A stretch of 64,000 nucleotides of DNA, from positions 3,968,001 to 4,032,000 of the forward strand of contig NC_089439.1 in assembly GCF_026210795.1 (NCBI RefSeq), written 5' to 3'. The translations under genes were made by a program, and so were the position numbers. The notes beneath the pieces were generated by a model. That model was not told the origin of the DNA. It saw nothing but the letters and a program-made list of their open reading frames with translations, and ran no database searches. Shown here piece by piece: positions 27,482 to 40,100 of this stretch; position 1 is the stretch's first letter; each line of letters starts with the position of its first letter. Source of the stretch: Rhizophagus irregularis. Lineage: Eukaryota; Glomeromycota; Glomeromycetes; Glomerales; Glomeraceae.

Positions 27482-29937
27482 TTTTTTTTTTTTCGAAAAG
27501 AATCTGCTACTGAATAGTATAAATAACTTTTTGACGTTGTTACACGAATGACACTATTGTTGTTTAATCATGCAGTTGACGTCGGGGTAAATTGACTTGA
27601 CTATAATTATTTTTAATTACCAAATGGCTATTAGTATTTTTAATAAACTTAGTAGCGTGGAAACTTATTTTGTTTTAGCATTGATAGGAGGAAAGTTCTC
27701 ACAGCAATAAAGAATTAGGAAAGAATAGTAAGCAATTATATGCACATTATCATAAACAATCTTGATTGAACCTTGATTAAATAAGTAAACTTGAAAGAAA
27801 TAAATATATGTATATAATTTAAATATCGGAATTTCGGCAATCCCCTACTTCTTATTGCATCTAAATTATTCTTTATTCTTATTATTATATCATTTTAAAA
27901 AATATATATAGTTATTCCTAAAAAAAAAAATATGCCCTGTAAATAAATACATTATAAGCGAATAAACGAATTCATTTTTTATTTTTTATACCTAGTTTCA
28001 AATTAAACTAAAAAAGGGGGTTCGAACCAAAATCAATTAATCAAACGCATATTTTTTAGATGAATTCTCCAAGAAAGATCCCATCAATAACATAAAGTAA
28101 ATCCATTATCCGAATAAGTTTGACTTACGCATATCTAATAATGTACAAGTATGTTTACATTGTGTACTACGTAATATTTTATGCAACTCGCGGCAGCATA
28201 CATATGAAAGTATAAGTATTAAAATATTAGATGCACAGACTTTTGATCAGAAAAAATTATTTGGTAAAAAAGTCTCAAAATAGCGGGATTTTTTTCTTAA
28301 AAAATAAAATTAAGTGGAGAAAAGATTCGATTTTAGACCCAAAAACAGGTAAAAAATTATACCACGAGCATCAATATTAAGTATAACAAAAAAAAATTCC
28401 CGAAACTTTGATTTTCAAAGTAATTATTAATTATAAAAACTTTTAAAGAACCCCTTTTCAGAACTGATGGGAAAAAAAAACTTTGCCTCCCTAAAATATA
28501 AACACTTTTCTTTATTTATTTCCCCATGCATAAAAATCATACGAAAATAATTTATCTATGAGTTGATTATTTCGTTCTAATGAACATAAATGGTAAGGAA
28601 GCCTTTTTTTTGTGTTTCATAATATCATGGGACTCGTGTTACATCAATTATAAAAAAATACGATTTCATAAGAATTACGTAGAACGTAGATAAGATTGGA
28701 ATCAAACATCTTACTAATCGAAAATTGAATCGAATCAATTTAAATTGATTATCTGAACCAAGAAAAATTAATTTTCTTTTTTTGAATGTTAATTTTAGAA
28801 ACTTTAAATGCACTATTTTTGAAGCAAAAAACTGATCGACGTCCGACATACTAACGCGCAGATATCTTTCATAATAAGTGTGCCATCAAAAATTCAGAAT
28901 ATGATTCCATTAAATTGGTTGATTTTTGACTGGATCGAATCGCGACTTTTAAAAAAAAAATGATAATTGAATTTTGTCGCAATTACACAAAATGTTTTTA
29001 TAAATCCCCACAAAACTTGCCATATTCTATGTAGAATCCAGATGAATGATTTGGTACTGCCAATTATAAATCATCACTAAATAATGTCAAAGTATAAATT
29101 ATTAGATTAGGATAAGATTCTTTTTACTCTATTTATATTTTTTAATGTTGAATCTTCTAAAATTTCACCTTCAAAGAGTACTGTATTTTCGATTTCATAA
29201 TATAATATACTGTATATATATAATATTACTTCAAATGAAATAAACGCACAAAAAAAATTTTACTTATTATTATTCGCAAATTTTTGTTTATATAAGTGTA
29301 GATTCAAAACATGCAAGATTTTAAAATTGAATTGAAGAGTTTTTCCTACTTTGTCATATGCAGTATTGTAAAAGTTTGAACTAAAATTAGCTTATAATGG
29401 TTACTACTAATTACAGTATAATATTTCTTTATTAATATCATTATTTCTTTTTTATTTAACTATTACTAATGTCTCTCTTACTTTATTTTTTTTATCTTAA
29501 TTATTTTATAGTGAATTGGCATATTTTTTCTCGTTTGTGCTTCAAAGATCAGTCTTCATGTCATTCCGACTTCCCGAGTTTACGAAAAGTCTCCAATGCG
29601 ATAAACGTGAAATATAATACGCACGCGAGAATGTCCGGTATGTCTAGGAAACGTTCGGGAAATATCTAAAATGTTCGGAAAATGTACCGAAACGTGAAAG
29701 ATTCCTTTCATAGGGATTTCATTATTAAAAAATAAAATCAATAAATTTTTTATATTACATCAAGAGATTAGTCAAATAAATTATATTGAGCAGTATACGA
29801 CGATTTTTTTTTATTTTCTATGGTTAAATTATTTATATCTTAAATCTACTTAAAAAATGATCTCTAGATTTAAAGTACTAAACAACTTTTTCAATTCAAC
29901 AATTATCTCTTTTCTCTTCACACTTCACTAATTATTA
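27482..29937. other. 5' flank of copy A, duplicated spacer DNA
   Basis: No gene is seen. Much of this DNA is related to the 5' flanks of copy C (41,037-43,330) and partly of pseudogene B (34,721-36,720). Shared phrases include tttacattgtgta, tagatgcacaga, a gttctaatgaacataaatgg-like stretch, ttattagattaggataggat-like sequence and a gcgaaaagtc...gataaacg block. Short frames here are not conserved between the flanks. Confidence 0.6.
28125..28260. repeat. Conserved upstream block, copy A version
   Basis: It carries tttacattgtgta at 28154-28166 and ttagatgcacaga about 75 bases on. The same ordered phrases lie upstream of copies B and C. It sits about 670 bases before the copy A start codon. Confidence 0.75.
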
Positions 29938-30126
29938 TTAACAGCAGCTTGATGAGATTTAATGATTTCATTAAAAGTTTTGAAAATGATTTTTCGTCAT
30001 ATCAGTTGCGCATTATCTAATTGTATATTATAATTATTTTGAATAATTAATTATGGTGAGATGTATCTAATTTGTATGCTATATTTACTAGTATAAGGAG
30101 AGGGCAATGATTCTTTTAGTGCAATT
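29938..30126 (-). pseudogene. Array fragment: 3' end of an A/C-type copy
   Basis: The plus strand reads aacagcagcttgatgag, then a mangled version of the tail-helix codons, then tataaggagagggcaatgattcttttagtgcaatt. This is the complement of the A/C segment ALKESLPSPYN. Deletions and frame changes remove coding capacity. It directly abuts the segmental duplication starting near 30,251. Confidence 0.7.
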
Positions 30127-30250
30127 GATATATTAGAATTCAAGTTTTCTAAAATCGAAATAAATTTTAATTGAACTACTTTACATAATAATAACTCATC
30201 ATACGAAGGTCTTTCAATATTTATTTGTTCTCGCGTTTGTAACGAGTGAT

Positions 30251-31015
30251 ATAACAAGCTCCTTTGATTCACTCTTGAATATATTTTACTTATCCTAACT
30301 CGTAGAATCAATTACCTAGTCACATGACATTGTCAATAGGAAAATTTCATCGCACGTGTATATAAATATTTTTTTCTTCACGCCACAATACCTACAATAC
30401 CTCCATTTCTTCCATCATTGCGATTGAAAATGCGCCACTCACCCATTTTAGAATGGCAGCTTACTGATACTTTTAATAATTTTACAAAAACAAGGGGTTA
30501 TTGGTTATCTTTAGGAAGAATAAAATAGCTAACAAGATAGGGAGACGAGATTGATAGAAGAAATGAGCTTCAATGCAATATTGAAGCAAGAAATAGTATT
30601 TAGGAATAAAATAAATAAATTGGGGTCTTTGCAATAGAAAGGTACGAAACTCAAAAAATATCAAAAATTAAATTAATATTAAATTTGCATTTATTTCAGT
30701 AAAAAAACATAATTAGCATATAAAGTAAAATTAAAATTTTTTTTGAGTTTCGTACCTTTCTATTGCAAAGACCCCTTAATTTAAAAATTAAAAGTGGTAT
30801 ATTGATTATTAATCAAATTTAAATTTACAAAGAAATTAATTAATAAAATTTTTTATACTGTATAAATTTAACATTTTAACTTTTTCATTAGTTACATTAA
30901 GCTTTAGCATAATACATTCAACCTTAAAGAATCATATTTCTAAGTATTTTTACTATATCTACTTTTTACGATATTTGTTCCTTTTCAACTTCAGGTATTA
31001 CATTAGCAGATGTAC
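30251..31015. repeat. Segmental duplication, left copy (matches 54,148-54,803)
   Basis: Colinear similarity begins at agctcctttgattcactctt and continues through cacgccacaatacctac, agatagggagacgagattg and aatattgaagca to the F-type gene tail. The left copy contains an extra 154-bp inverted-repeat element (30,622-30,775), and the right copy lacks it. Confidence 0.85.
30622..30775. mobile_element. MITE-like element, 154 bp with 37-bp perfect terminal inverted repeats
   Basis: The left terminus 30622-30658 starts ggggtctttgcaatagaaag and is the exact reverse complement of the right terminus 30739-30775. The 80-bp centre is AT-rich and non-coding. The paralogous segment near 54,540 has no such insert, so this is a filled versus empty site pair. 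A target-site duplication cannot be fixed because the flanks are A/T repeats. Superfamily unknown; it must be mobilised in trans. Confidence 0.88.
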
Positions 31016-34000
31016 TACGGTGCAGAACCTCTATAATAGGAACTTAAAAAAATTTAAATAAAATTTGATTCTATGATTGAATTTTAATTTTATAAAAAGA
31101 ATTAAACTTTATTTGTTAAAAGGAATCAATTTAAAAAATAAAAAAAAGTCTCAATTTTTTAGATTATGTAAGCATCACGTGATACATATATTAGCCAATC
31201 AGAAATTAGGATTTTATTAATTATATGATATAAAAATTTATATAATATATTTGTTTATTGTATTTCATTATAAACTGATGATTGATGAATCAGGTACATG
31301 ATAATGAGATTTATATTTTATTATATGCATTTTTTGGTAAAATTACTTAATTTTTGAATTCTTTTGTTTATAAATTTATCATCTGAACTGTCTTTTAAAT
31401 ATCATTATTTATAACATTAAATTAACCTATACTTAAATAATTTTGTTTATTAATTTTTTTTTTTTTGCAATATTAGAACTTTTTTTTCTTCTTAGCATAT
31501 TGAAAAAAAAATCTGAAGTAAAATAATAATTAATATTACATTAAATGTGGCTAAAAAAGATCTGTAAAGCAAAAATTAGACTAGTCTCAATTTTAACTAA
31601 ATTTTGTCAGTATATTTAAATTACAGATTTTTAAACAGCTAAAACTTAGCCAAAATTTAATTTAGAAAAAAAATAACCGATAATTTTTAAAGCTAATAAT
31701 CATATCTATAAAAATTATCGTTTAAATTTTTTACTTTAATATAAAAAATTTTTTTTTTAGAAATTTATAATCAATCAATTGTTACTATACATAAGTAGTT
31801 GAGTATAGAGGTTCTGCACTATAGAGATTATCTATTTCATCAACAAACTCTTCTGCAACATTATAATAATTATATAGATAATTTTTTGTTGGAATATTGA
31901 GTAAAATCTTCGTATCATTCGTATCATTCGCATCATTCAAATCGGTTGCAATTTTAACTGCATTATCTGAAATAACTACATCATTCAAATAATTCTGATG
32001 TTTATCACCATCAGAAATTACTTCACAATTATCTATATTATCATCCTCAACATCATATTTATCTTTATACAATGTATCATCAAATTCTTCCGTAAGATTA
32101 TAATTACTATGTTGAAGTAAGTCCTTTGAATCACTCACATCACTCACATTATTTACATCTGCGCATTTTGAAATAATTACATTATCATCCAAATTTTTCT
32201 GATGTTCTGTAAGATTATGAAGATTATGATCACTATAGTGAGATAAATCCTTAACGTCATTCATATCATTCACTTCATTTACATCGTTTACATCATTTAC
32301 ATCATTTGCAACTGCATTATATGAAATAATTATACCATCTGAATCATTCTGTCGTCTAAGCATTTCATCGTCAAAAATATTATCTAGACGATTCACATTT
32401 ACTACCGCATCTGTATTATCTGGAATAGCTACACCCCGATTAACAACTTCTACTTGCTCAGCATCATCTGCGTCATTTGTATTGTCAGTGCTGAATATTT
32501 CCTTCTCTGTGGACGGTTCTCCTCGATGGCTGGCGCCTCGATAATTGATACTTTCTCGGTAGTTGATGCCTCTACCTCGATAATTGATACTTCCTCGGTG
32601 GTTGATGTCTCCTCGATGATTGATACCTCCTCAAAGATCGGTTCCTCCTCGACATTTCTTTCTAAGATTTCTTTTAATTTCGATAAAATCGATCTAATTT
32701 CACCCCTTTCTATTTCCTTCTAAAATTTCTTTTGATTCGATAAAATCAGTCCAATTTCATCTTTTCTTTCACTTTCTCCCCTAATACTTCTTTTAATTTC
32801 AATAAAGTCTGTTCATCAATAACTTTATCCTCTAACGATTTGGTATATTCAATTTTATCAATTTTATCCTTTCTCTCGTTTTCTTTTCTTTTTTTCTCTA
32901 AAATTTTTTTTATTTTCGATACAATCGAATACTCGTTAATAGCTCTGTCCTCTAATAATTTACTATATTCACTTTTAGTTTCATTAATATTCTTGTAAAT
33001 TTTACGTCGTTCTTCAAATAACTTGTTACTCTTTCAATAATTTGTTTACGTTGTTTCTGAGGATCTTTTTGAGGATTAGTCTTTGGAACCGAAGTGGGAG
33101 GAGTATCAGGAGTAGTGTAAGTAGAGTAAACAGTGTAAGAAGATAAAGGTCGTGAAGGAGTAGTCATGGAAGTTGAAGTGACAGGAAAATTAGACCAGAT
33201 TTCGAAATTCGATTAAAAAATTTAATTTTGGTTATAAGAAAAACATGCATATACTGTATATATGTTTATTTATAATAAAAAGGATTTAATTTACCTCATC
33301 TTTGATTTCTACTTTTTGAGTATTTTCTTTTATAACATATAGAACCTCTACAGCTTTAAAAGTTAATTGCTTTTTCACGTGAGTATTAATTATATCATCA
33401 CAAAAAGGAGTTATTTTTTTAATATATCCTTTTTTCTGAAGGAAGAATTCTTCAAGAATACGTTGGATTAAATATAAGTATCCGATTAAAAGGGTATCGA
33501 TATTGTCAGGTAAAGAATATCCTAATATTTTCCCAAAGAAAAAAAAAAGAAAAAGAAGTTTTTAAGTAAAATTTGAAAAAAAGAATGATGAAATTTATTC
33601 TTACCCTCCAGTTTTAAGAACTTTATATTCAAGGTTTCGATATTTTGTATTTTTTCTTTTTACTCTTTCAAATTCTTTAGTTGATAATTTAATCAATTTC
33701 CTAATAAATTTTTTAATACTATCTAATTGAAGATTATTTTCCAAAGATTGTTGATGTAATTTAAAATAAATTTCATGCATTTCTTTCCAATCATCATACC
33801 AAATCCCAGCGGAATATTCAAACTAAATTAAAATGGCGCAGCGATAAAAAATTTCAATATGTGGCAATGCAAAATTAGATATAACATTTTGAAAGAAAAA
33901 AATTTTTTTTTTTTTGTTACTTACGTTCGTAACGGAAGAAAGAGCGGACAAATATTCGCTATTCACAACATTATAAATAGTTTCAATAGCTTTACTATTG

Positions 34001-34720
34001 ATACAAAATTTTCAAGATTTGATCAATTATTCGCAAGCAAGTTCGAATTTCACGAAGTCTGAACATAATATTAGCATTAATATAATTTGATTTTCTGTAA
34101 ACTTTCCAGAATTTTGAGACAGATTTATATAAAGAAATACGAGTATTTGAATGGATCATATTAACAGATTGAGAAATTATGCATAATGCTAAAGACAGGC
34201 GTTTCTAAATATATAAAGTGTTTAATGTGAATTGGTTAAGCATTTGAATAACTTTACGTACTATAATTTATAGTAGCATATTTGAAAAAAGTGTACTTAC
34301 AGAAATAATTCTAATTGTACTATAGTTGAGCCATTGTAATGAGTCCATTTATAATCCGAAAGATGGTTTGCAGTTTTAAGAGCGAATTCTATCACTAAAT
34401 GTATGAAAAAAAAAAGTTAAAATAAAGAACTAAAATGATAAAAATCGTATAATATAAACAAAATTACCATTCTTATCTTCAATTCTTTCATTAGGATGTA
34501 CCAAGTCTTCTATTAAATGAATTATTTCACTCAAAGCATAGTTATAAACTCTAAATAGGTAATGTTTTCAGGAAAGAAATTAATTTAGCAAATAGCACAT
34601 ACTCTCCATTTCTTTTTTTTTTCATTTGCATACTTACAAACAATTTTCATCTGCTAATAATTTGAGAATATCATGATATTTTTTACTTCGCGTGTCTAAT
34701 ATGGCCATGTTTGAAGTCTT
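30966..34720 (-). pseudogene. Array copy B: multiply disrupted pseudogene, chimeric 3' end
   Basis: The exon order matches A and C. Lesions: the start codon is AAG (34718-34720), with a later in-frame ATG at 34708. Small deletions of about 10 and 4 bases in exon 4 (33,990-34,030) shift the frame. Acceptor AGs of exon 6 (near 33,530) and exon 7 (near 33,213) are lost. One base is missing early in exon 7 (near 33,025). More frame changes lie before the acidic region, which stays open at 31,785-32,396. An 804-bp element (31,018-31,821) interrupts the 3' end. Beyond it, 30,966-31,015 encodes the tail of an F-type copy (VIPEVEKEQIS), not an A/C tail. The helical tail SW.KTFKK is absent. It is not expected to make a full product. 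Confidence 0.82.
31018..31821. mobile_element. Pogo-like non-autonomous DNA element, 804 bp
   Basis: The ends are inverted: cggtgcagaacctctata at the left and its near-complement tatagaggttctgcacta at the right. The core gtgcagaacctctata matches perfectly over 16 bases. TA dinucleotides flank both sides (31,016-31,017 and 31,822-31,823), as expected for a TA target-site duplication. The termini resemble the CAGT...AACCTCTATAA ends of pogo-type (Tc1/mariner) elements (established family knowledge). The interior is AT-rich and has no transposase frame. It interrupts pseudogene B. Confidence 0.65.
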
Positions 34721-35824
34721 TTTTTTTTTTTTAAAATAAGCAAAAATATTATTGGTTTGTCAGACTCATATAGTAATCATGCATTGCATTATATAAAATA
34801 AGTAATCTTGAATAAGGTATCAGATAAGTTTTCTTTTGGACATTTCCTATTGTGTTGCATATATAGTAATGTTCGGGCGAACCTCGGTTGTTCCGAAACA
34901 GCCGAAACCTGCTAATTTTCCGTTCAATCCACCAACTGAGCAGATTTACTCGAAATCACAAGTGTGATCAAGTCTTATACAACTTAACTAGTTATGATGT
35001 TTCTACGAAAATCATTTACTGTTATAAGAATCAACGGTAGATTGCAAATTATTTTTAAAATTCAAGCATCCGTATATATTTAGAAGTAAGATTTATATAA
35101 GTTCCCATTTTAATAACTTGCTCCCAAATATTAATCTTTTATTTTTAAATTATCCTATTTAATCAAAGAAATAAATAATTTTTGAAATAGAATGTTTTTC
35201 AGGTTGGTTTGACATAATATCTACGTAAAATTTTTAAACGTTATAATTAGATGATATGTTCTTTAATTTAATTAGTTTCATTTTTAGTAAATAATTAACT
35301 CTTTCTTGATGAATTAAGGTTTCAACCGCAACCAATAATTTGATTATATCCAAAGTCCAAAGCGTCAATTTTATTCAAGATAAGAATGTCGCCATAAATA
35401 TAACTATAATTACATTAATTAACTATGGGAAGTTTAATAATACTAAACAATTTACTTTATAACGATTTGAAAAATACCAGAAGAGATATTATGTAGTTTA
35501 CTATTTAAAAGTGTACTGCTGCCGAGGGGAAAAAGGAATTACTTTTACACTTTTGAATCATATGATTTATAAGCCAAATAAAAGTTTAATATTTGTGTTT
35601 GGTTTCGCCGGGTTTCGGAAGTTTCGGCGGATATTAAGTCAAGGTTTCACCAAAACCATTAACATATAACATTCAAAATAAATAAAAGAATAGTTATTAC
35701 ATTATTTAAAAAAAAATATGTCCTATTAATATATTATATAAGCGAATTTATTTTCTAATTTTTATTCGAATAAATTCACAAAGATCTATTTAATTTTCGT
35801 TTCACATAACTTGTATTCGAAGCA

Positions 35825-35960
35825 CATAGGACTACTAATAATTTACAAGTGTGTTTACATTGTGTACGACGTACGTAACATATTCAGGAACTAGAAGTAT
35901 TAGATGCACAGTCTAAGTCACATATAGTGAATTTTTTCTTTAAGAATAAGATTAAGATTT
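35825..35960. repeat. Conserved upstream block, copy B version
   Basis: It holds tttacattgtgta at 35854-35866 and tagatgcaca at 35901-35910, in the same order as the A and C flanks. A partial deletion between the two phrases makes it shorter. Confidence 0.7.
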
Positions 35961-36135
35961 CTACTGAGATCGACAAAACCGGTCAAAATATACCCCGAGT
36001 GCAGATCTCCCATTTTAACACAAAAAAAAAAATCATTTTCATTATGCATAAAAATCACATGAAAACTATTTATTGTTTCGTTCTAATGAACATAAACGGT
36101 AAAGAATCAATTTTATATGTTTCAGGACTTGTGTT

Positions 36136-36395
36136 ACTAGGGGGTGCTAACAACTGTGGTGGTGGTGTATAGGAATCGCGGGCTGTTCTTTGAGTGAGCC
36201 TATATACCTAACATACGACCATGGGAGCTTCCAATCCACTTGCTACTACATGGACTTGGATGTCACGTTAATAAATACTTGAGTCCAATAACCTTAAGGG
36301 CGGTGAGCAGTTAAGGGCACTAGCGCTGATCGGCTACCTTGAGGATGTAAAAGCTAGCAACATTACCAACCTTAATAAATACATTTCCAACGAAA
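36136..36395. other. GC-richer insert of about 260 bp in the B flank
   Basis: The sister flanks (near 28,640 and 42,200) run continuously where this stretch sits between ggacttgtgtta and atttgaacaaaatcttacta. It is visibly richer in G and C and contains gcttccaatcc, resembling a Pol III B box at 9 of 11 bases. No terminal repeats or coding frame were found. It may be a SINE-like or unclassified insertion. Confidence 0.4.
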
Positions 36396-37155
36396 ATAGG
36401 ATTTGAACAAAATCTTACTAATTGAATGATTTGAATCGATTTAAATCAATTTTATTTGAATTTTTAAATTTTAAAATTATTAGAGTAAAATATGTGCGCT
36501 GTAAGTTACAAGGATCTGTATTGATTGACGTACTGGAATGTCCATCATTATTACGCGCAGATATTTTATTGCATATAGAATAGATTTAGAGCGACCAGAA
36601 TCAAATATTTAGAATGGAAGATTAGAAGTATTTAAAACGATTAAATCGATTTCTTTAACTGATTTTTAAAGATTTGATTTTCAACTGAATCGATCCACAG
36701 CCTTTTTAAAAAAAAAATTCCGATAGAGTTTTTTTAGCAAAACGAGTCTTATTAGACACCAGTTACTTACGAATCTGGATATTAAAATGTGGGATTAATG
36801 AAAACTACAAACGCTTAGATCATTTAAAACACACGAAAGAGCAATTCACTTAAATCAAGTATACAATAATTCTCAGGATAAGGTAAAATACGTTCACTGT
36901 ACGAAAGTTATTCTTTTGTTCCTTGAAAAATCGTTTAACATTAAACTTCGGAATGAAATAATTTTCATGAAGACAACCAATATCCAAAGAGAGAAAATTA
37001 TACAGTATTTGCGCTTAATATTAGCGTGAATACATTAATTTTTATTAATAAATACAATAAATAAGATACAAAAAAAAAATAATAAATTTTTTCTATATCT
37101 TGTGTCGCGAGTAAATTAGTAAATTTTTTTGAATACATAAACTTAAAGTCTAGAT

Positions 37156-40100
37156 TTACATATGATTGTATTCCATAGGCATGCTTGCGTTTATAGCAGC
37201 AGCTTCCTTTTCTTTTTCAGATAATTCAGGTTTACTTGGATTACTAGATAATCTTCTTTTATTATCATTATCAACAGCAGCTTGATGAGCTTTAGCAGCC
37301 ATATCAACTAGATTTTCTACTTCTTTAACGATTTTTTTGAAAGTTTTGAACCATGATGATTCGTCACCTTGAACATTGTTCTCTTGTACACCGTTCTCTT
37401 TTACATTGTTCTCTTGTACATATATAATATAATTTTTTTGGATAATATTAATTATGATATTATTATCTAATTTATTATAATTAGGTGGTAATATATTTTT
37501 TAACGTACTTATATCACATTCGTTATAAGGAGAGGGCAACGATTCTTTTAATGCAGTTAAATTCTCATCATCCTTTTCACTGTAAGGAGGAGGTGGTAGT
37601 ATTTCTTCTCCAATCATTTCATAATCAATTAGACATAATTTATCATCAAACTCTTCTACGGAATTACAATAACTAAATAAATAATTTTCTGCTGAAATAT
37701 TGAGTAAAATCTTCGTATCATTCGTATCATTCGTATCATTCGTATCATTCGTATCATTCGTATCATTCGTATCATTCGTATCATTCGTATCATTCGTATC
37801 ATTCGTATCATTCGTATCATTCGTATCATTCGTATCATTCGTATCATTCGTATCATTCGCATCATTCGCATCATTCAAATCGGTCGTATTATCTGAAATA
37901 ACTACATCATCCAAATAATTCTGATGTTTAAGTATTTCATCAACATCAAAAATCACTTCATAATTATCTAGATATAATGTATCATCAAATTCTTCTATTA
38001 AATAATGATTTCTGTATTGAGGTAAATCCGCCACATCATTCACATCATTCGCATCTTTTACAACATTCACATCGCTCACGACTACATCATATAAAATATT
38101 TACATTATCATCCAAATATTTCTGATGTCCAAGTATTTCATCAACATCAAATACTATCTCATAGTTATCTATATACAATGTATCATCAAATTCTTCTATA
38201 AAATAATAATTATTGTATTGAGGTAAATCCTTCACATCATTCATATAATTTACATATTTTACAACATTTACATCACTCTCGACTGCATCATATAAAATAA
38301 TTATATTATCATCCAAATTTTTCTGATGTCCAAGTATTTCATCAACATCAAAAATTATTTCATAGTTATCTAGATACAATGTGTCATCAAATTCTTCCGT
38401 AAGACCATAAATACTATATTGAAGTAAGTCCTTCGCATCACTCACATCACTCACATTATTTACAACTGCGCATTTTGAAATAATTATATTATCATCCAAA
38501 TATTTCTGATGTTCGAGTATTTTATCAACATTAACTATATTCACTTCATTTACATCGTTTACATCATTTACATTATTTACAACTACATTGTATGAAATAA
38601 TTATATCATCTGAATAATTCTGACGTCTAAGCATTTCATCGTCAAAAATATTATCTAGATGATTCACATTATTCATATCATTTACTACCGCATCTGTATT
38701 ATCTGGAATAACTATATCCCGATTAACAACCTTAATCTCTTCTATGACATTAGCATTTGTATTGTCAGTGCTGGATATTTTCTTCTCTGTGGGCGGTTTC
38801 TCCTCGATGTCTGGTACCTCGATAATTGATACTTCCTCGGCGGTTGATGTCTCCTCGATGGCTGGCGCCTCCTCAAATATTGGTTCCTCCTCGACATTTC
38901 TTTCTAAGATTTCTTTTAATTTCGATAAAATCGATTTAATTTCACCCCCTTTTCTATTTCCCTCTAAAATTTCTTTTAAATTCGATAAAATCAGTCCAAT
39001 TTCATCTTTTCTTTTACTTTCTCCCCATAATACTTCTTTTAATTTCAATAAAGTCTGTTCATCAATATCATTACCCTCTAACGATTTGATATATTCAATT
39101 TTATCCTTTCTCTCGTTTTCTTTTCTTTTTTTCTCTAAAATTTCTTGTAATTTCGATACAATCGAATGCTCATTAATAGCTCTGTCCTCTAATAATTTAC
39201 TATATTCAGTTTTAGTTTCATTAATATTCTTGTAAATTTTACGTCGTTCTTCAAATAACTTGTTTACGCTTTCAATAATTTGTTTACGTTGTTGCTGAGG
39301 ATCTTTTTGAGGATTAGTCTTTTTTATTTTTGGAAAACCTAATTTACGATTTTTTGGAATCGAAGTGGGAGTATCAGGAGTAGTGTAAGTAGAGTAAACA
39401 GTGTAAGAAGATAAAGGTCGTGAAGGAGTAGTCATAGGAGTTGAAGTGACAGGAAAATTAGACCAGTTATCGAAATTCGATTCAATCTATTATAAAAAAT
39501 TTAATTTTGGTTATAAGAAAAACATGCATATATATACGTTTATTTATAATAAGAAGGATTTATTTTTTTTTTTATTTACCTCATCTTTGATTTCTACTTT
39601 TTGAGTATTTTCTTTTACAACATATAGAACTTCTACAGCTTTAAAAGTTAATTGTTTTTTCACATGAGTATTAATTATATCATTACAAAGAGGAGTTATT
39701 TTTTTAATGTATCCTTTTATTTGAGGGAAAAATTCTTCAAGAATACGTTGGATTAAATGTAAGTATCCGATTAAAAGGGTATCGATATTGTCAGGTAAAG
39801 AATATCCTAATATTTCCCTAAAAAAAAAAAGGTTTTTAATGGTTTCAGTAAAATTTGAAAAAAAAAGAACGAAAATGAAATTTATTCTTACCCTCCAGTT
39901 TTAAGAACTTTATATTCAAGGTTTCGATATTTTGTATTTTTTCTTTTTACTCTTTCAAATTCTTTAGTTGACAATTTAATTAATTTCCTAATAAATTTTT
40001 TAATACTATCTAATTGAAGATTATTTTCCAAAGATTGTTGACGTAATGTAAAATAAATTTCATGCATTTCTTTCCAATCATCATACCAAATCCCAGCGGA

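Larger units (their letters stand above)
34721..37155. other. Spacer between copies B and C
   Basis: No gene is supported. It contains the conserved upstream block (35,825-35,960), a less AT-rich insert (about 36,136-36,395) and, near copy C, 3' flank related to 23,400-23,560. An 81-residue plus frame at 35,927-36,172 is not conserved in the sister flanks and was rejected. Confidence 0.55.

Noticed and set aside
35927-36172. 81-residue plus frame near the B flank
   Set aside because: Not conserved in the related flanks of A and C and partly inside the GC-richer insert.
37656-37918. MIR repeat frame (minus) and VSF repeat frame (plus)
   Set aside because: Alternative frames of the 9-bp VNTR inside copy C; the Asn-Asp-Thr frame is the one continuous with the gene.
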